A stretch of DNA of 53,277 bases from Agarophyton chilense (GCA_030374765.1 JARGXX010000134.1:1-53277); one strand, 5' to 3'. Shown: positions 16,608 to 28,304, numbered from the stretch's first letter. The notes: a model not told the origin generated them from the sequence alone. A program made the numbers and translations.

Positions 16608-16913
16608 ATGTTAATTTATATAAATCTTACAAATACTTCTATTTTATTATTCTTAATCAGTGTTTTGGGAATATTTTTGAATCAAAAAAATATTCTTGTT
16701 ATGTTAATGTCTTTAGAAATGATGTTTTTGTCGATAAGTTTTAATTTAATTTTCGCATCAATTTATTTAGATGATATTATAGGTCAAATTTTTTCGTTAT
16801 TGATTTTGACAGTAGCTGCAGCAGAATCTTCTATTGGATTAGCAATTTTGGTTATTTATTATCGTATACGTAATGTTATTACTGTAGAATTAATGCATTT
16901 AATGAAAGGCTAA
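16608..16913 (+). CDS. nad4L: NADH dehydrogenase subunit 4L
   Basis: Encodes 101 residues from the ATG at 16608, the usual family length. An in-frame ATG at 16593 would add five residues. Three membrane helices are visible, with the conserved buried glutamate in MSLEMMFLS and a second one in AAAESSIGLAILV, both important for proton coupling in complex I. The gene is wedged between the small- and large-subunit rRNA genes, which I recall as typical of florideophytes. TAA at 16911-16913, seven bases before rrl. Confidence 0.95.
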   Translation: MLIYINLTNTSILLFLISVLGIFLNQKNILVMLMSLEMMFLSISFNLIFASIYLDDIIGQIFSLLILTVAAAESSIGLAILVIYYRIRNVITVELMHLMKG

Positions 16914-16920
16914 TAAGATT

Positions 16921-19254
16921 GGTTAAGGGATATCAAAATTTTTACAACAAGCACTTAATAAGAACCTTGGTAAAAAATTTTGGACGTTTCGCTGCGAAAA
17001 GTTATAAGGAGGCATTGGCTTGTGATTTATAAATTTCCATATTAAAAGTAAACTTACTAAAATTTTTTATGAAACAGTGTGAATTGAATCATCTAAGTAA
17101 CATTGGTAATAAATCAATCGAGAAATCGTTAGTAATGGTGAATGAACGCGATACAAAAGCTTAATAAAAGTTAAATTTATAATTTACGAAAAAGGTAGAA
17201 GTCCTGTAATAATGAAAACTTTTTAAATAGAATTTCTAAGTAATATGAATTTTAATTTGTATGAACAAAGGAGAACCACCTTCTAAGCTTAAAAAATTTT
17301 TTAACCTATAGTGTACGAGTACCGTGAGGGAAAGGTAAAGACGTTCGAATAGAACAAATTTAAGTTAAGTGTTTATAAGTTTTCGAAGTATAAAACAACG
17401 AAGTGCCTTTTGCATAATGAATCAGCAAGTTAATATATATTGCAAGCTTAAGTATTAATAAATAGGCTTTTTATAGTAATATGTATTATACCTGAAACCA
17501 AGTGATCTAGTTGTAAGCAAGTTGAAAATACGTTAAAATGTTTTTGAGGACTGAACTCGTACATGTAGCAAAATGTAGAGATGACTTATAGCTAGGAGCG
17601 AAAGACTAATCAAACTTGGAGATAGCCGGTTTTTCACGAAACGTATTTTAGTACTACGTTAATTATTTTAAACCTTAAGTTAGAGTACAGAATAAACAAA
17701 GGGATGTAAAAATTTACTGAGTTTTTTTTAACTCCGAATTAAAGTATTAAAAAAATTAGCAGACAGTCTATGAGCGATAAGGTTTATGGACGAAAGGAAA
17801 ACAATCCAGATCGAATACTAAGATTTCTAAATTAAAACTTAGGGAAAAAAATTAAATAAAGTTCAAATAATGCTGTTGTTAGGCTTAGAAGCAGCCTTTC
17901 ATTAGAGAAAGCGTTTTAGCTCACTATTTTTCTTTTTTTAGTTTAAAATGTAGCGAAACTTTAAGTTTTATATCGAAGTAGCGAATTAATGTATAATTAA
18001 TGGTAGTGAAACGTTCTGCAAAATTTTTTTAATTGTAAAATTATGAAAAATTAGCAGAAATGCTAATGCTGATATGAGTAGCGAAAATTACGTTAAAAAA
18101 TCGTAATCACTGAAAGTTTAAGGGTTTCAATGTAATTTTAACTTCATTGAGTTAGTCGGTCCTTAAGAGGTGAATAAAAATTGTACTCGATAGGAAATCA
18201 ATAAAATATATTGAACTTTTTATATGTGTTTAAAAAACATGAAAAAAATAGTTAAGATAATTTTATACATCATTATATAAATGAAGGCAAAAAATTAATT
18301 TAAGCTATTTTCGAGAAAAAATTATAGAAAAATAAACCGTACTTAAACCGACACAGGTAAATTTATTGAGAAAATTATAAGTGAATGAAAGAATTGTATT
18401 GAAGGAACTCGGCAAATTAACTCTGTACGTTCGCTATAAAGAGAGCCTTGTAAAAGGTAACATAAAATAAGAAGTAACGACTGGTTAACAAAACCACAGG
18501 ACTCTGCAAATTTGTGATAAAAAGTATAGAGTCTGAAGCCTGCCCAGTGCTTAAAAATAAAAAATTTAGGTTCAAGCTTATTTTTTAAATCTAAGTAAAC
18601 GGCGGTTCTAACTATAAGAATCCTTAGGTAGCGAAATTCCTTGACGGGTAAATTCCGTCCTGCATGAATGGCGTAACGATTACTTCACTGTCTCCAATAC
18701 AACTTCAGCGAAATTACATTATCTATGAAAATGTAGATTACTTGCAGTAAGACGGAAAGACCCTAGATCCTTTACTTTAATTTTAAATTGTAAAAAATTG
18801 TTTGTATGCAAAGAATAAGTGGGAATAAATCTATTATATCCTTGAAATACCACTCGTTAAATTTAATTTTTCACTGAATTTGTAAATAGTATTATAAAGA
18901 CCGTTTAAAAGAGAAAGTTTACTTGGGACGAGTACCTCCTAAATAGTAACGGAGGTGTACGAAGGTAAGTAACAATTATTCATCTGAATAATGAAGAGCA
19001 TAATGGTATAAGCTTGCTTGACAATAAGATCTATAAATCAAATTGCGACGAAAGTCTGTCATAGTGACCCGATATTTAAGTGTGGAATTAATATCGTTCA
19101 ACAAATAAAAGGAACTCTAGGGATAACAGATTCATCGTGACTGAGAGTTCGTATTGACGTCACGGTTTGATACCTCGATGTCGACTCATCTTATCCTGGA
19201 ATTGAAGTAGATTTCAAGGGTCTAGTTGTTCGCTAGTGAAAAAGGTACGTGAGT

Positions 19255-19291
<37 letters not shown>

Positions 19292-19567
19292 TACTGTAAG
19301 GAAAGAAAAATAAAAAGTGTATTCTTAGTACGAGAGGACCAGAATATTCTAACCTATGATAAATTGATTGTTATGCCAATAGCATCGTCAAGTAGTTAAG
19401 TTAGTTTTAAATAAACACTGAATGAATCAAATGTGTTAAGTATTCTTTTATATTTTTCATGAATAGTCTGAAAGATTATCAGATAGATCGGTTTGAAAAT
19501 ATGTTTTAGTAATAAATAATCTTTAATAAATCCGAATTATTCAAAAAAATTTTGATTTAACTTAACC
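16921..19567 (+). rRNA. rrl: Large-subunit ribosomal RNA
   Basis: The 5' GGTTAAG (16921-16927) pairs with the 3' CTTAACC (19561-19567), matching helix 1 of bacterial 23S. A second match, ATCAAAATTTT at 16932-16942 with AAAATTTTGAT near 19546-19556, extends the terminal stem. Landmarks include GTACCGTGAGGGAAAGGT (~17322), GTAACGACTGGTTAACAAAACC (~18475), GACGGAAAGACCC (~18752), GGGATAACAGATTCATCG (~19119) and the sarcin-ricin loop AGTACGAGAGGACC (~19328). Length is about 2647 nt. No introns seen. Confidence 0.96.
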
Positions 19568-19578
19568 AAAAAAAATAT

Positions 19579-20274
19579 ATGACAAAAAAAATAAATCCTA
19601 TAAGCCTTAGACTTGGTTTAACTCAAGTGTGAGATATTACAACACAAAATTATAGTAAACCAAATTACTCCTATGCTTTATCTTTTTTAAAACATTTACA
19701 AGTTGAAAGCATAATAACTAAAGTTTTAAGATTGAATAAGTTTTTAATAAATGATAACGAATTTTGATATTTTAATAGTACACTTTTTTTAAATATTTAT
19801 TTTACTGAATCTACAGAAAATAAACTAAATAAATACTTATTCTTAATAAGAAAATTATCAAAAGTAATTTTAAATTGATTTTCTTTGAAAATTTACTTAA
19901 GGATATACAAAAAAGTAAATTTGATCACAACACCTAATTTAATATCAAATTATGCGTTGTATTTATTTGAACAAAACAAAAATCCAAATAAAGTTTTATG
20001 ACAAATATGCCAATTTCTAAAGAAAAATCTTAATAATGGTAAAATAGTTTATTCAACAAAAGGTATACGTTTAGTTTATTTAAAAGGATTTAAAGTACGA
20101 TTAGTAGGACGTTTTGATAATACAAAAAGTCAAATGGCTAAAAGTATTCAACAAAGTTCAGGTTCTTTGTCTTTAATATCCTTAAAAAATCAAGTGGAAT
20201 TTACACAAAAAAATTTATATACAAAATTAGGTAGTTGTGGTCTTCAAATTTGGCTATTTTATGAAATAAATTAG
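19579..20274 (+). CDS. rps3: Ribosomal protein S3
   Basis: Encodes 231 residues, close to red-algal relatives, with several TGA Trp codons and so missed by a standard-code scan. The N-terminus TKKINPISLRLGLTQVWD is typical of uS3 (K-x-NPxxxRLGxxxxW). The C-terminal domain carries YLKGFKVRLVGRFDNTKSQM and the conserved final GSCGLQIWLF. S3 lines the mRNA entry of the small subunit. TAG stop at 20272-20274, seven bases before rpl16, keeping the bacterial S10-operon order S3-L16. Confidence 0.95.
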
Positions 20275-20281
20275 AGTAAAA

Positions 20282-20695
20282 ATGTTTAAAGAAAAAAAGA
20301 CACATAATAAATATCTATTAAAATTTAAGCAGTCTAATCATGTATTAAAATATGGACGTTTTGGTATTAAATCAATGTCTTTTAATAGATTAACGGAAAA
20401 TCAATTAAATGCATTAAAATGAGTTTTATTAAAAAAATTAAAACAATTAACTAATAATAAAAAAAATTTCCGTTTTTGAACATTATTTTCGGTAAATTTA
20501 GTTCTTACAAAACTTAATTTAGAATCCAGAATGGGTAAAGGAAAAGGTTCTATATATACTCATGCTGTTTATATCAGGCCGGGCATGATTTTGTTTGAAT
20601 TTGATAATATTACAGAACAACAAATAAAAATTCTTTTTAGTTATATTTTAAAAAAAATTCCTTTAAAAATTGTATTAATAAAATCATTTTTATAA
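20282..20695 (+). CDS. rpl16: Ribosomal protein L16
   Basis: Encodes 137 residues of uL16, which supports the peptidyl-transferase A-site region. Family features: an N-terminal basic stretch with LKYGRFGIKSM, the NLVLTKLNLESRMGKGKGS loop (about 78-96; RMGKGKG is diagnostic) and PGMILFEFDN. TGA Trp codons occur near residues 42 and 65. Stop TAA at 20693-20695. Confidence 0.95.
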
Positions 20696-20716
20696 AATTT
20701 AAAGTAGAAAAAGAGA

Positions 20717-20788
20717 GGGGGAGAAACTCAAAGGTAGAGTGTTAGTCTGTCGCACTAAAAGTTGCGGGTTCAAGTCCCGTCTCTCTCG
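20717..20788 (+). tRNA. trnD: tRNA-Asp (GUC)
   Basis: Acceptor GGGGGAG/CTCTCTC with two G-U pairs, D-stem ACTC/GAGT, anticodon stem TTAGT/ACTAA around CTGTCGC (GUC), T-stem GCGGG/CCCGT, discriminator G. It is the only tRNA between the ribosomal proteins and cox1. Confidence 0.92.
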
Positions 20789-20842
20789 TTTATTAAGTTT
20801 TTAGATTAACGAAGTAAAATAATAGTTAAATATTATAAGACA

Positions 20843-22438
<1,596 letters not shown>

Positions 22439-22439
22439 A

Positions 22440-23231
22440 ATGTTAAAGAATTTAAAATTAATTTTCTTATCTTTTTTAATATTTATTCCAAGTATTTTTT
22501 CTTTTAATGATGCATCCGAAAATTGACAGTTGGGTTTTCAAGATCCTGCAACTCCAATTATGGAGGGTATTATTAATTTACATCATGATTTAATGTATTT
22601 TATTTGTGTCATTTTTATATTTGTTTCATGAATGTTATTACGTACACTTTGGCACTTTGAAAATACCCAAAATACTGTTCCTTCGTCATTGACTCATGGA
22701 ACCTTAATTGAAATTATTTGAACGGTAACTCCTGCTTGTATTTTATTAATTATAGCAATACCTTCTTTTTCTTTACTGTATGCTATGGATGAAATAATAT
22801 CACCAGCTATAACTATAAAAACTTTGGGTCACCAATGATACTGAAGTTATGAGTATTCAGATTACTTAAATGAAGAAGGAGAATCTGTTATTTATGATAG
22901 TTATATGATACCTGAAGAAGATTTAAATTTAGGACAACTAAGATTATTAGAAGTAGATAATCGAATGGTGGTACCCATAAATACACATATTAGAGTTATT
23001 GTTTCAGCGGCTGATGTACTTCATAGTTGAGCGATACCGTCTTTAGGTATAAAATGTGATGCTGTACCAGGCCGCTTAAACCAAACATCAATTTTTCTTA
23101 AAAGAGAGGGAATTTATTATGGCCAATGTAGTGAAATATGCGGAATAAACCATGGATTTATGCCTATTGTTATAGAAGCTGTAAAATTACCTAATTATAT
23201 TTCTTGAATTTCAAACAAATTAAACGAATAA
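22440..23231 (+). CDS. cox2: Cytochrome c oxidase subunit 2
   Basis: Encodes 263 residues carrying the binuclear CuA centre that receives electrons from cytochrome c. The N-terminus (residues 4-20) is hydrophobic and may be a cleaved leader. Two membrane helices follow, then the beta-barrel domain with WYWSYEY and the CuA motif C230-S-E-I-C234-G-I-N-H238-x2-M241, plus the upstream ligand histidine in ADVLHSW. The gene is continuous, not split as in some other lineages. TAA at 23229-23231. Confidence 0.98.
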
Positions 23232-23235
23232 AAGA

Positions 23236-23364
23236 ATGCGATTTTCTTTATCACAAGTAATTGTATTGTTTTTAGTTTTTCTTATTCTTTTTTTAACAAA
23301 TTTTACAATCGTAAAAAGATTAATTGAATTATTAAAACAGTTTTTTAAAAACTTTTTAAAATAA
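23236..23364 (+). CDS. 42-residue TatA-like membrane protein in the cox2-cox3 spacer
   Basis: A complete ATG-to-TAA frame fills the spacer, four bases after cox2 and two before cox3. After MRFSLSQ comes one hydrophobic helix (about residues 8-20), a short TNFT hinge and an amphipathic helix (about 25-41) with hydrophobic residues at 25/26, 29/30, 32/33, 36/37 and 40/41 and basic residues K27, R28, K34, K38, K42. This is the architecture of TatA, the pore subunit that partners TatC, encoded at 13620. The SxxQ start and LF-x-T hinge resemble TatA's WQLLIV...LFGTKKL, but the invariant FG glycine is missing. Length is below known TatA. The assignment is inference from architecture and context. 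Confidence 0.5.
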   Translation: MRFSLSQVIVLFLVFLILFLTNFTIVKRLIELLKQFFKNFLK

Positions 23365-23366
23365 AT

Positions 23367-24185
23367 ATGATTTATTTATCACAAATATCAAAATCTGTAC
23401 AAAGACACCCTTTTCATTTAGTAGATCCAAGTCCTTGACCGTTTGTAGCATCATTATCAGCTTTTTCTTGTGCAATCGGTGGGGTAATGTATATGCATGC
23501 ATATAAACAAGGTTATATTATATTATTATGTGGTTTTTTTATGTTATTTTTAACAATGTTTGTATGATGAAGAGATGTTATTAGAGAAGCTACACTTGAA
23601 GGACATCATACGGGAATAGTACAGCGCGGATTACGTTATGGAGTAATACTTTTCATTGTATCGGAAATTTTATTCTTCTTTGCTTTTTTTTGAGCTTTTT
23701 TTCATAGTAGTTTATCGCCTACAGTAGAAATCGGTTTAATGTGACCACCTAAAGGAATAAGTGTTTTAAATCCTTGAGAAATTCCTTTTTTAAATACTTT
23801 AATTTTATTATTGTCAGGATGTACAGTTACTTGATGTCATCATGCACTTGTAGCAAATTTAAGAAATCAAGCTGTTTTAAGTTTAATATTTACTGTAACT
23901 CTAGCTACTATTTTTACTGCATTACAAGCATACGAATATAACATGGCAGATTTTAGATTATCTGATGGTATTTATGGATCAACATTTTATATGGCAACAG
24001 GATTTCATGGATTTCATGTCTTAATAGGAACAATTTCATTATTTGTTTGTTTAATACGTTTATTTCAATATCAGCTTACTCAAGAACATCATTTTGGATT
24101 TGAATCTGCAGCTTGATATTGACACTTTGTAGATGTTGTTTGGTTATTTCTATTTGTATCTATTTATTGGTGAGGAGGTATGTAA
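23367..24185 (+). CDS. cox3: Cytochrome c oxidase subunit 3
   Basis: Encodes 272 residues, the standard length. The N-terminus [17 protein letters not shown] is diagnostic, as are [26 protein letters not shown] (with TGA Trp codons), the FFAFFWAFFHSSL helix and the final [20 protein letters not shown]3 stabilises the catalytic core of complex IV. ATG 23367 is two bases after the micro-ORF. TAA 24183-24185, two bases before atp4. Confidence 0.98.
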
Positions 24186-24187
24186 AA

Positions 24188-24730
24188 ATGTTAAATTTAA
24201 GTATTGTTATTGGGGTGTCGTTAATCTTAATCTCTAAAAACATTATATTGTTAAATGAAGAGACTTTAATCCTGTTATGTTTTATTACTTTTTGTTATCT
24301 TGGTTTTACTAAACTTAAAGATTCTATAGCTGAAGATTTTGATAATCAAAAAAACAAAATCCGAAACGAATTTTTAGAATCTTTTCAACTAGTCTTAAAT
24401 TCAGTGAGTATTAACTTGAAATGATGAAAAATTTTTCCTGGATTGATAACAAATTTTGTTCGTTTAGAAACCCACTTAAAGAGCTTAAGTTCGGTAATGG
24501 TACTACAATTACCAATTATTAAAAATCATGAGATTAAAAGAAAATATTTTAAAAAGTTAGCATTTACTAAGCGTTTAGAACAACATACAAATAAATTAAT
24601 TGTTTTGTTATTAATCAAAAAAATCGAAAAGATTACTTTTTTAAAGTATTTTTATTCAACAAAAATAAAAATTTCACCTTTTAAATGTAACTCCCAAATT
24701 GCATTAAGAGAATATATTGAAATTATATAA
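24188..24730 (+). CDS. atp4: ATP synthase F0 subunit b (ATP4, YMF39)
   Basis: Encodes 180 residues through two consecutive TGA Trp codons near residue 80. An N-terminal hydrophobic region (about 5-45) with FITFCYLGF is followed by a charged, largely helical part, the layout of the mitochondrial stator subunit b. The NEETLILLCFITFCYLGF segment fits the YMF39 family pattern. Its place directly after cox3 and before trnG matches red-algal gene order. Sequence conservation is low, so the call rests on both pattern and position. Confidence 0.88.
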
Positions 24731-24740
24731 ATAATTTTTA

Positions 24741-24814
24741 GCGGGTATAGATAAATAGGTAGCTTCGTTAGTTTTCCACACTAAATTTTACGGGTTCGAA
24801 TCCCGTTACCCGCT
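24741..24814 (+). tRNA. trnG: tRNA-Gly (UCC)
   Basis: Acceptor GCGGGTA/TACCCGC, anticodon stem TTAGT/ACTAA around TTTCCAC (UCC), T-stem ACGGG/CCCGT, discriminator T as usual for glycine. Confidence 0.93.
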
Positions 24815-24826
24815 GGGATAAATCAA

Positions 24827-24899
24827 TGGTGTATAGCCAAATTGGTAAGGCATTAGCTTTTGACGCTATCATATAAAGGTTCGAATCCTTTTACACCAG
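24827..24899 (+). tRNA. trnQ: tRNA-Gln (UUG)
   Basis: Acceptor TGGTGTA/TACACCA, anticodon stem TAGC/GCTA around TTTTGAC (UUG), T-stem AAAGG/CCTTT, discriminator G. Confidence 0.94.
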
Positions 24900-24922
24900 G
24901 TATCTAACTTTATAATTTTGGA

Positions 24923-25008
24923 GCTCGCTTGGTGAAATATGGTAAACACGATGGATTTAAAATTCATTCTCTATTTAAGAGTTATTGGTTCAAGTCCAAT
25001 AGCGAGTA
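24923..25008 (+). tRNA. trnL: tRNA-Leu (UAA)
   Basis: Class II tRNA of 86 nt: acceptor GCTCGCT/AGCGAGT, anticodon stem ATGGA/TTCAT around TTTAAAA (UAA), variable arm, T-stem ATTGG/CCAAT, discriminator A. Confidence 0.92.
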
Positions 25009-25047
25009 CAAAAATTCTAAAAAAACTTATCAAAATTATATTATTAC

Positions 25048-26190
25048 ATGCGTTTACTTAAACGTCCTATTATTTCAATAGTAAATAATCACTTGATTGA
25101 TTATCCTACCCCTATTAATATTCATTATGCTTGAAACTTTGGATTTTTAGCATCTATATGTTTAATTATACAAATTATAACTGGTATTTTTTTAGCTATG
25201 CACTACACCCCACATGTAGACCTAGCCTTTGCAAGTGTAGAACATATAATGAGAGATGTAAACTATGGATGACTATTACGTTATATACATTCAAATGGTG
25301 CATCTATGTTTTTTATTGTAGTCTATATACATATTTTTAGAGGATTATACTTTAGTTCTTATTCTAAACCTCGTCATTGAGTATGAGTTATTGGAGTTAT
25401 TATTTTTTTACTAATGATAATAACTGCGTTTATAGGATACGTATTGCCTTGAGGGCAAATGAGTTTATGAGGTGCAACTGTAATTACCAATTTAGTTTCA
25501 GCCGTTCCTTTAATAGGCGATTCTATTGTTTCATGATTATGAGGAGGTTTTTCAGTTGATAATGCAACGCTAAATAGATTTTTTAGTTTACATTATCTAT
25601 TACCTTTTATTATTGTTGCTGCATCTTTAATTCATTTAGCTGTTTTACATCAAGATGGATCAGGTAATCCTTTAGGTATTGATTCCAATGTTGATAAAAT
25701 AAGTATGTTTCCTTATTTTATTTACAAAGATCTTTTAGGTTTATTAGTATTTATATTATTTTTTTCTTGCTTTATTTATTTTTCTCCAAATTTTTTAGGA
25801 CATCCCGATAATTATATCGAAGCCAACCCAATGGTTACTCCAGCACATATTGTGCCAGAATGATATTTTTTACCATTCTATGCTATTTTACGAAGTATAC
25901 CACATAAACTGGGTGGTGTTGTAGCAATGATTTCATCTATTTTAGTTTTAGCTTTATTACCTTGAATCCATAGTACAGAAATACGTAGTTCCAGATTTAG
26001 ACCTGTGTATAGGTTTTTGTATTGAACTATGTTAGGTTGCTGTTTAGTGTTAGGATGAATTGGTGGAATGCCTGTAGAGGAACCTTTTGTTTTAATTGGA
26101 CAAATAGCGAGTATTTATTATTTTATCTATTTTTTGATTATTTTACCTTTATTAGGTAAAGTTGAAAGGTTTTTACTTGAGTTTAAGTAA
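25048..26190 (+). CDS. cob: Cytochrome b
   Basis: Encodes 380 residues of the complex III subunit that carries hemes bL and bH. The four heme ligands appear with the canonical 14-residue spacing: H81 and H95, and H182 and H196. The quinol-site [16 protein letters not shown] segment is present (PEW with TGA Trp), as are the N-terminal [10 protein letters not shown] and [17 protein letters not shown] 25048, TAA 26188-26190. It is the last gene of the rightward unit, followed after two bases by a strong hairpin. Confidence 0.98.
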
Positions 26191-26192
26191 TG

Positions 26193-26241
26193 TTTAAATT
26201 ATAGATATGTTATATTTAATATAACATATCTATAATTTAAA
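26193..26241. terminator. Hairpin at the cob/trnL(UAG) convergence; candidate bidirectional terminator
   Basis: Two perfect 23-base arms (26193-26215 and 26219-26241) separated by TTA. It begins two bases after the cob stop and ends five bases before the 3' end of minus-strand trnL(UAG), exactly where the two transcription units meet. A cob-trnL stem-loop is known in florideophytes. Termination or processing at this point is inferred; the stem is very AT-rich. Confidence 0.7.
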
Positions 26242-26246
26242 AAGTA

Positions 26247-26330
26247 TACGGATAGAGGGATTTGAACCCCCACGATTTAATTATCATTAGAATCTAAATC
26301 TAACATGTCTACCAATTTCATCATATCCGT
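26247..26330 (-). tRNA. trnL: tRNA-Leu (UAG)
   Basis: Class II tRNA of 84 nt: acceptor ACGGATA/TATCCGT, anticodon stem TTAGA/TCTAA around TTTAGAT (UAG), variable arm, T-loop TTCAAAT, discriminator A. Last gene of the leftward unit. Its second-pass copy lies beyond the window. Confidence 0.92.
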
Positions 26331-26352
26331 ATAATAAATAAAAATACCTACT

Positions 26353-26961
26353 TTAATTTCTTAAATCAAGAAACTTCAAGGACCCTTTAGGATTACGATT
26401 TAATTGTAATTCAATTTTTTGCTTCCGAACATCTGTTCGTTGATGCATAGTAAGTACAATTGCACCAATCATAGCGACTAGTAGAATAAGTCCTGAGATA
26501 ATAAATAAAAGGCAGTATTTTGTATATAAAACATTACCAATTACTTGAATATTTGTTATATTATTACTTTCTGAAATCCAAGAAATCCAAATGATTTTAT
26601 CCTGTTTCAAATTGGTAATATTTAATTTATTAAATACGCTAAATAATTGATTAAATAATATAAAAAATATAGTAGTCCCTACTGGAAAAATCGAAAAAAA
26701 GTTTGCTTTTATAGAAGTATTTTTAACATTTAACATCATAACAACAAATAAAAATAAGACAGCAATTGCACCAACATAAACAATTAGTAACATAAATGAT
26801 AAAAATTCTGCACCCAATAATAATAATAAACTGGCAATATTACAAAAGACTAAAATTAAAAATAAAACGGAATGTACTGCATTAGATAAACTTATCACCA
26901 TTAGTGATGCAAACAAAGCAAAGCATGAAAAAACTATAAACAGAAAAATATCAATTTGCAT
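26353..26961 (-). CDS. nad6: NADH dehydrogenase subunit 6
   Basis: Encodes 202 residues from the ATG at 26959-26961. A longer standard-code frame begins inside trnG and is not used. The family's helix LLLLGAEFLSFMLLIVYVGAIAVLFLFVVMML, including the pi-bulge region YVGAIAVLFLFV involved in complex I gating, is intact at about 45-77. The C-terminus TMHQRTDVRKQKIELQLNRN is typical of algal and plant ND6. TAA 26353-26355. Present once in this window. Confidence 0.96.
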   Translation of the reverse strand: MQIDIFLFIVFSCFALFASLMVISLSNAVHSVLFLILVFCNIASLLLLLGAEFLSFMLLIVYVGAIAVLFLFVVMMLNVKNTSIKANFFSIFPVGTTIFFILFNQLFSVFNKLNITNLKQDKIIWISWISESNNITNIQVIGNVLYTKYCLLFIISGLILLVAMIGAIVLTMHQRTDVRKQKIELQLNRNPKGSLKFLDLRN

Positions 26962-26979
26962 GTATAATAATTTTTGGAA

Positions 26980-27052
26980 AGCGAAAAAAGGGATTCGAAC
27001 CCTCAACCATAATCTTGGCAAGATTATACTCTACCTATTGAGTTATTTTCGC
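26980..27052 (-). tRNA. trnG: tRNA-Gly (GCC)
   Basis: Acceptor GCGAAAA/TTTTCGC, anticodon stem around TTGCCAA (GCC), T-loop TTCGAAT, discriminator T. Second glycine tRNA of the genome, in addition to trnG(UCC) at 24741. Confidence 0.92.
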
Positions 27053-27063
27053 TGAAACATATT

Positions 27064-27138
27064 GGCGAAAAGAGCTCGGCATGGATGAGCAATAGATTGT
27101 GAATCTAAAGGTCATGGGTTCAAATCCCATTTTTCGCC
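27064..27138 (+). tRNA. trnH: tRNA-His (GUG)
   Basis: Plus-strand gene inside an otherwise minus-strand stretch. The anticodon loop TGTGAAT gives GUG. The acceptor GCGAAAA/TTTTCGC is extended by an encoded G at -1 (27064) facing C73 (27138), the histidine identity element. Its last base abuts the sdhB stop codon on the opposite strand. Confidence 0.93.
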
Positions 27139-27891
27139 TTATAATATTGAGATTTGATATTTTATAGATGATATTGCTTTTCCCGGATTTAAGAATTTAG
27201 GACAGGTCTTACTGCAATTCATAATTGTGTGGCACCTAAATAACCGCATTTTGTGATTTAAAAAGTTTAAACGACTTTTGGTAGTTGAATCCCTTGAATC
27301 TAAAATTCATCTATAAGCTTGTAATAAAACTGCCGGTCCTAAATATTTATCATGATTCCACCAATAACTGGGACAACTAGCTGAGCAACAAGCACATAAG
27401 ATACATTCATATAAACCATCTAATTCTGCCCGATCCCTTTTCGATTGTAAAAATTCTTTTTCAGAAATTGAATTATTATTTATTAACCAAGGCTTGATCA
27501 TTTTATATTGGGCATAAAAGTGGGTTAAATCAGGAACTAAATCTTTTATAATATACATATGTGGTAAAGGATATATAGTTATAAACACCTCCTTCGTGCT
27601 TAAAGGTTTTAAGCATGCTAAAGTATTTACACCATTTATATTCATCGAACAACTGCCACAAATTCCTTCTCTGCATGAACGACGGAATGTTAAAGAAGAA
27701 TCTTGAATGTCTTTTATTTGAATTAAGGCATCTAAAACCATTGGACCACAATTATTAAGAGAAATAGGATAAATATTAAATCAAGGCTTTTTAGATAAAA
27801 TAGGGTTTCATCTATATACTCGTAAATATTTTTGGGAGTTTATTTTAGAATTAAATAAACTTATTTTATTTGAACTTTTTTGTAAAAACAT
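27139..27891 (-). CDS. sdhB: Succinate dehydrogenase iron-sulfur subunit
   Basis: Intact copy, 250 residues. It transfers electrons from flavin to quinone in complex II. The [2Fe-2S] ligands are C73, C78, C81 and C93 (CREGICGSC...LAC). The C163-x2-C166-x2-C169-x3-C173-P motif and the later C220 and C226/C230 in [12 protein letters not shown] supply the [4Fe-4S] and [3Fe-4S] centres. TGA Trp codons occur at 28, 37 and 195. ATG 27889-27891, two bases after the sdhC stop; TAA 27139-27141. The order sdhC-sdhB suggests one shared transcript. Confidence 0.97.
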
Positions 27892-27893
27892 TT

Positions 27894-28271
27894 TTAGTTA
27901 AAAATTAATAAAAAAATAATAATACAAATAAAAAAACTTATAACTATAAGAAACATACGTATAAATTTTAAATGTAAATAAAAGCCAAGGTCTCATAAAA
28001 ATTGTTTGGAACCATTAAACGCATGATAACATAAAAATAATATAATTATTACATAAAAAACTTCATAAAAAAAAGAAGTAATCTTATTTAAAATTACATA
28101 ATTTAATAAAATTTGTTCATAATTAATATGTATCGACAGTTGCAAGTAAATAAAGAAAAAAACAATTAAAGAAGATAATAAAATCCCCGAAGCTCTATGC
28201 CAAATAGATGTTAAAGATGATTCTTGAACCGCATAAATTGTAATATGAGGAGATAAAGGTCGGTTATACAT
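27894..28271 (-). CDS. sdhC: Succinate dehydrogenase cytochrome b subunit
   Basis: Intact copy, 125 residues, three membrane helices. Seen: RPLSPHITIY at residues 4-13, the quinone-site S22-x2-H25-R26-A-S-G segment, and H83 in the CYHAFNG segment as the heme b axial ligand, followed by the TGA-encoded W93 and D94 of the family's G-x-RHL-x-WD pattern. TAA at 27894-27896. Comparison with the broken copy at 652-1028 locates the single missing A there. Confidence 0.95.
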
Positions 28272-28304
28272 AAAATAGTTTAGTAAAAAATTATATAATT
28301 AATA

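Noticed and set aside
25131..25559. Two short frames inside cob
   Set aside because: They are out of frame with the conserved cytochrome b reading, whose heme-ligand spacing is exact.
26353..27021. nad6 start 20 codons upstream of the annotated one
   Set aside because: The longer frame begins inside trnG(GCC). The ATG at 26961 gives the family-typical N-terminus.
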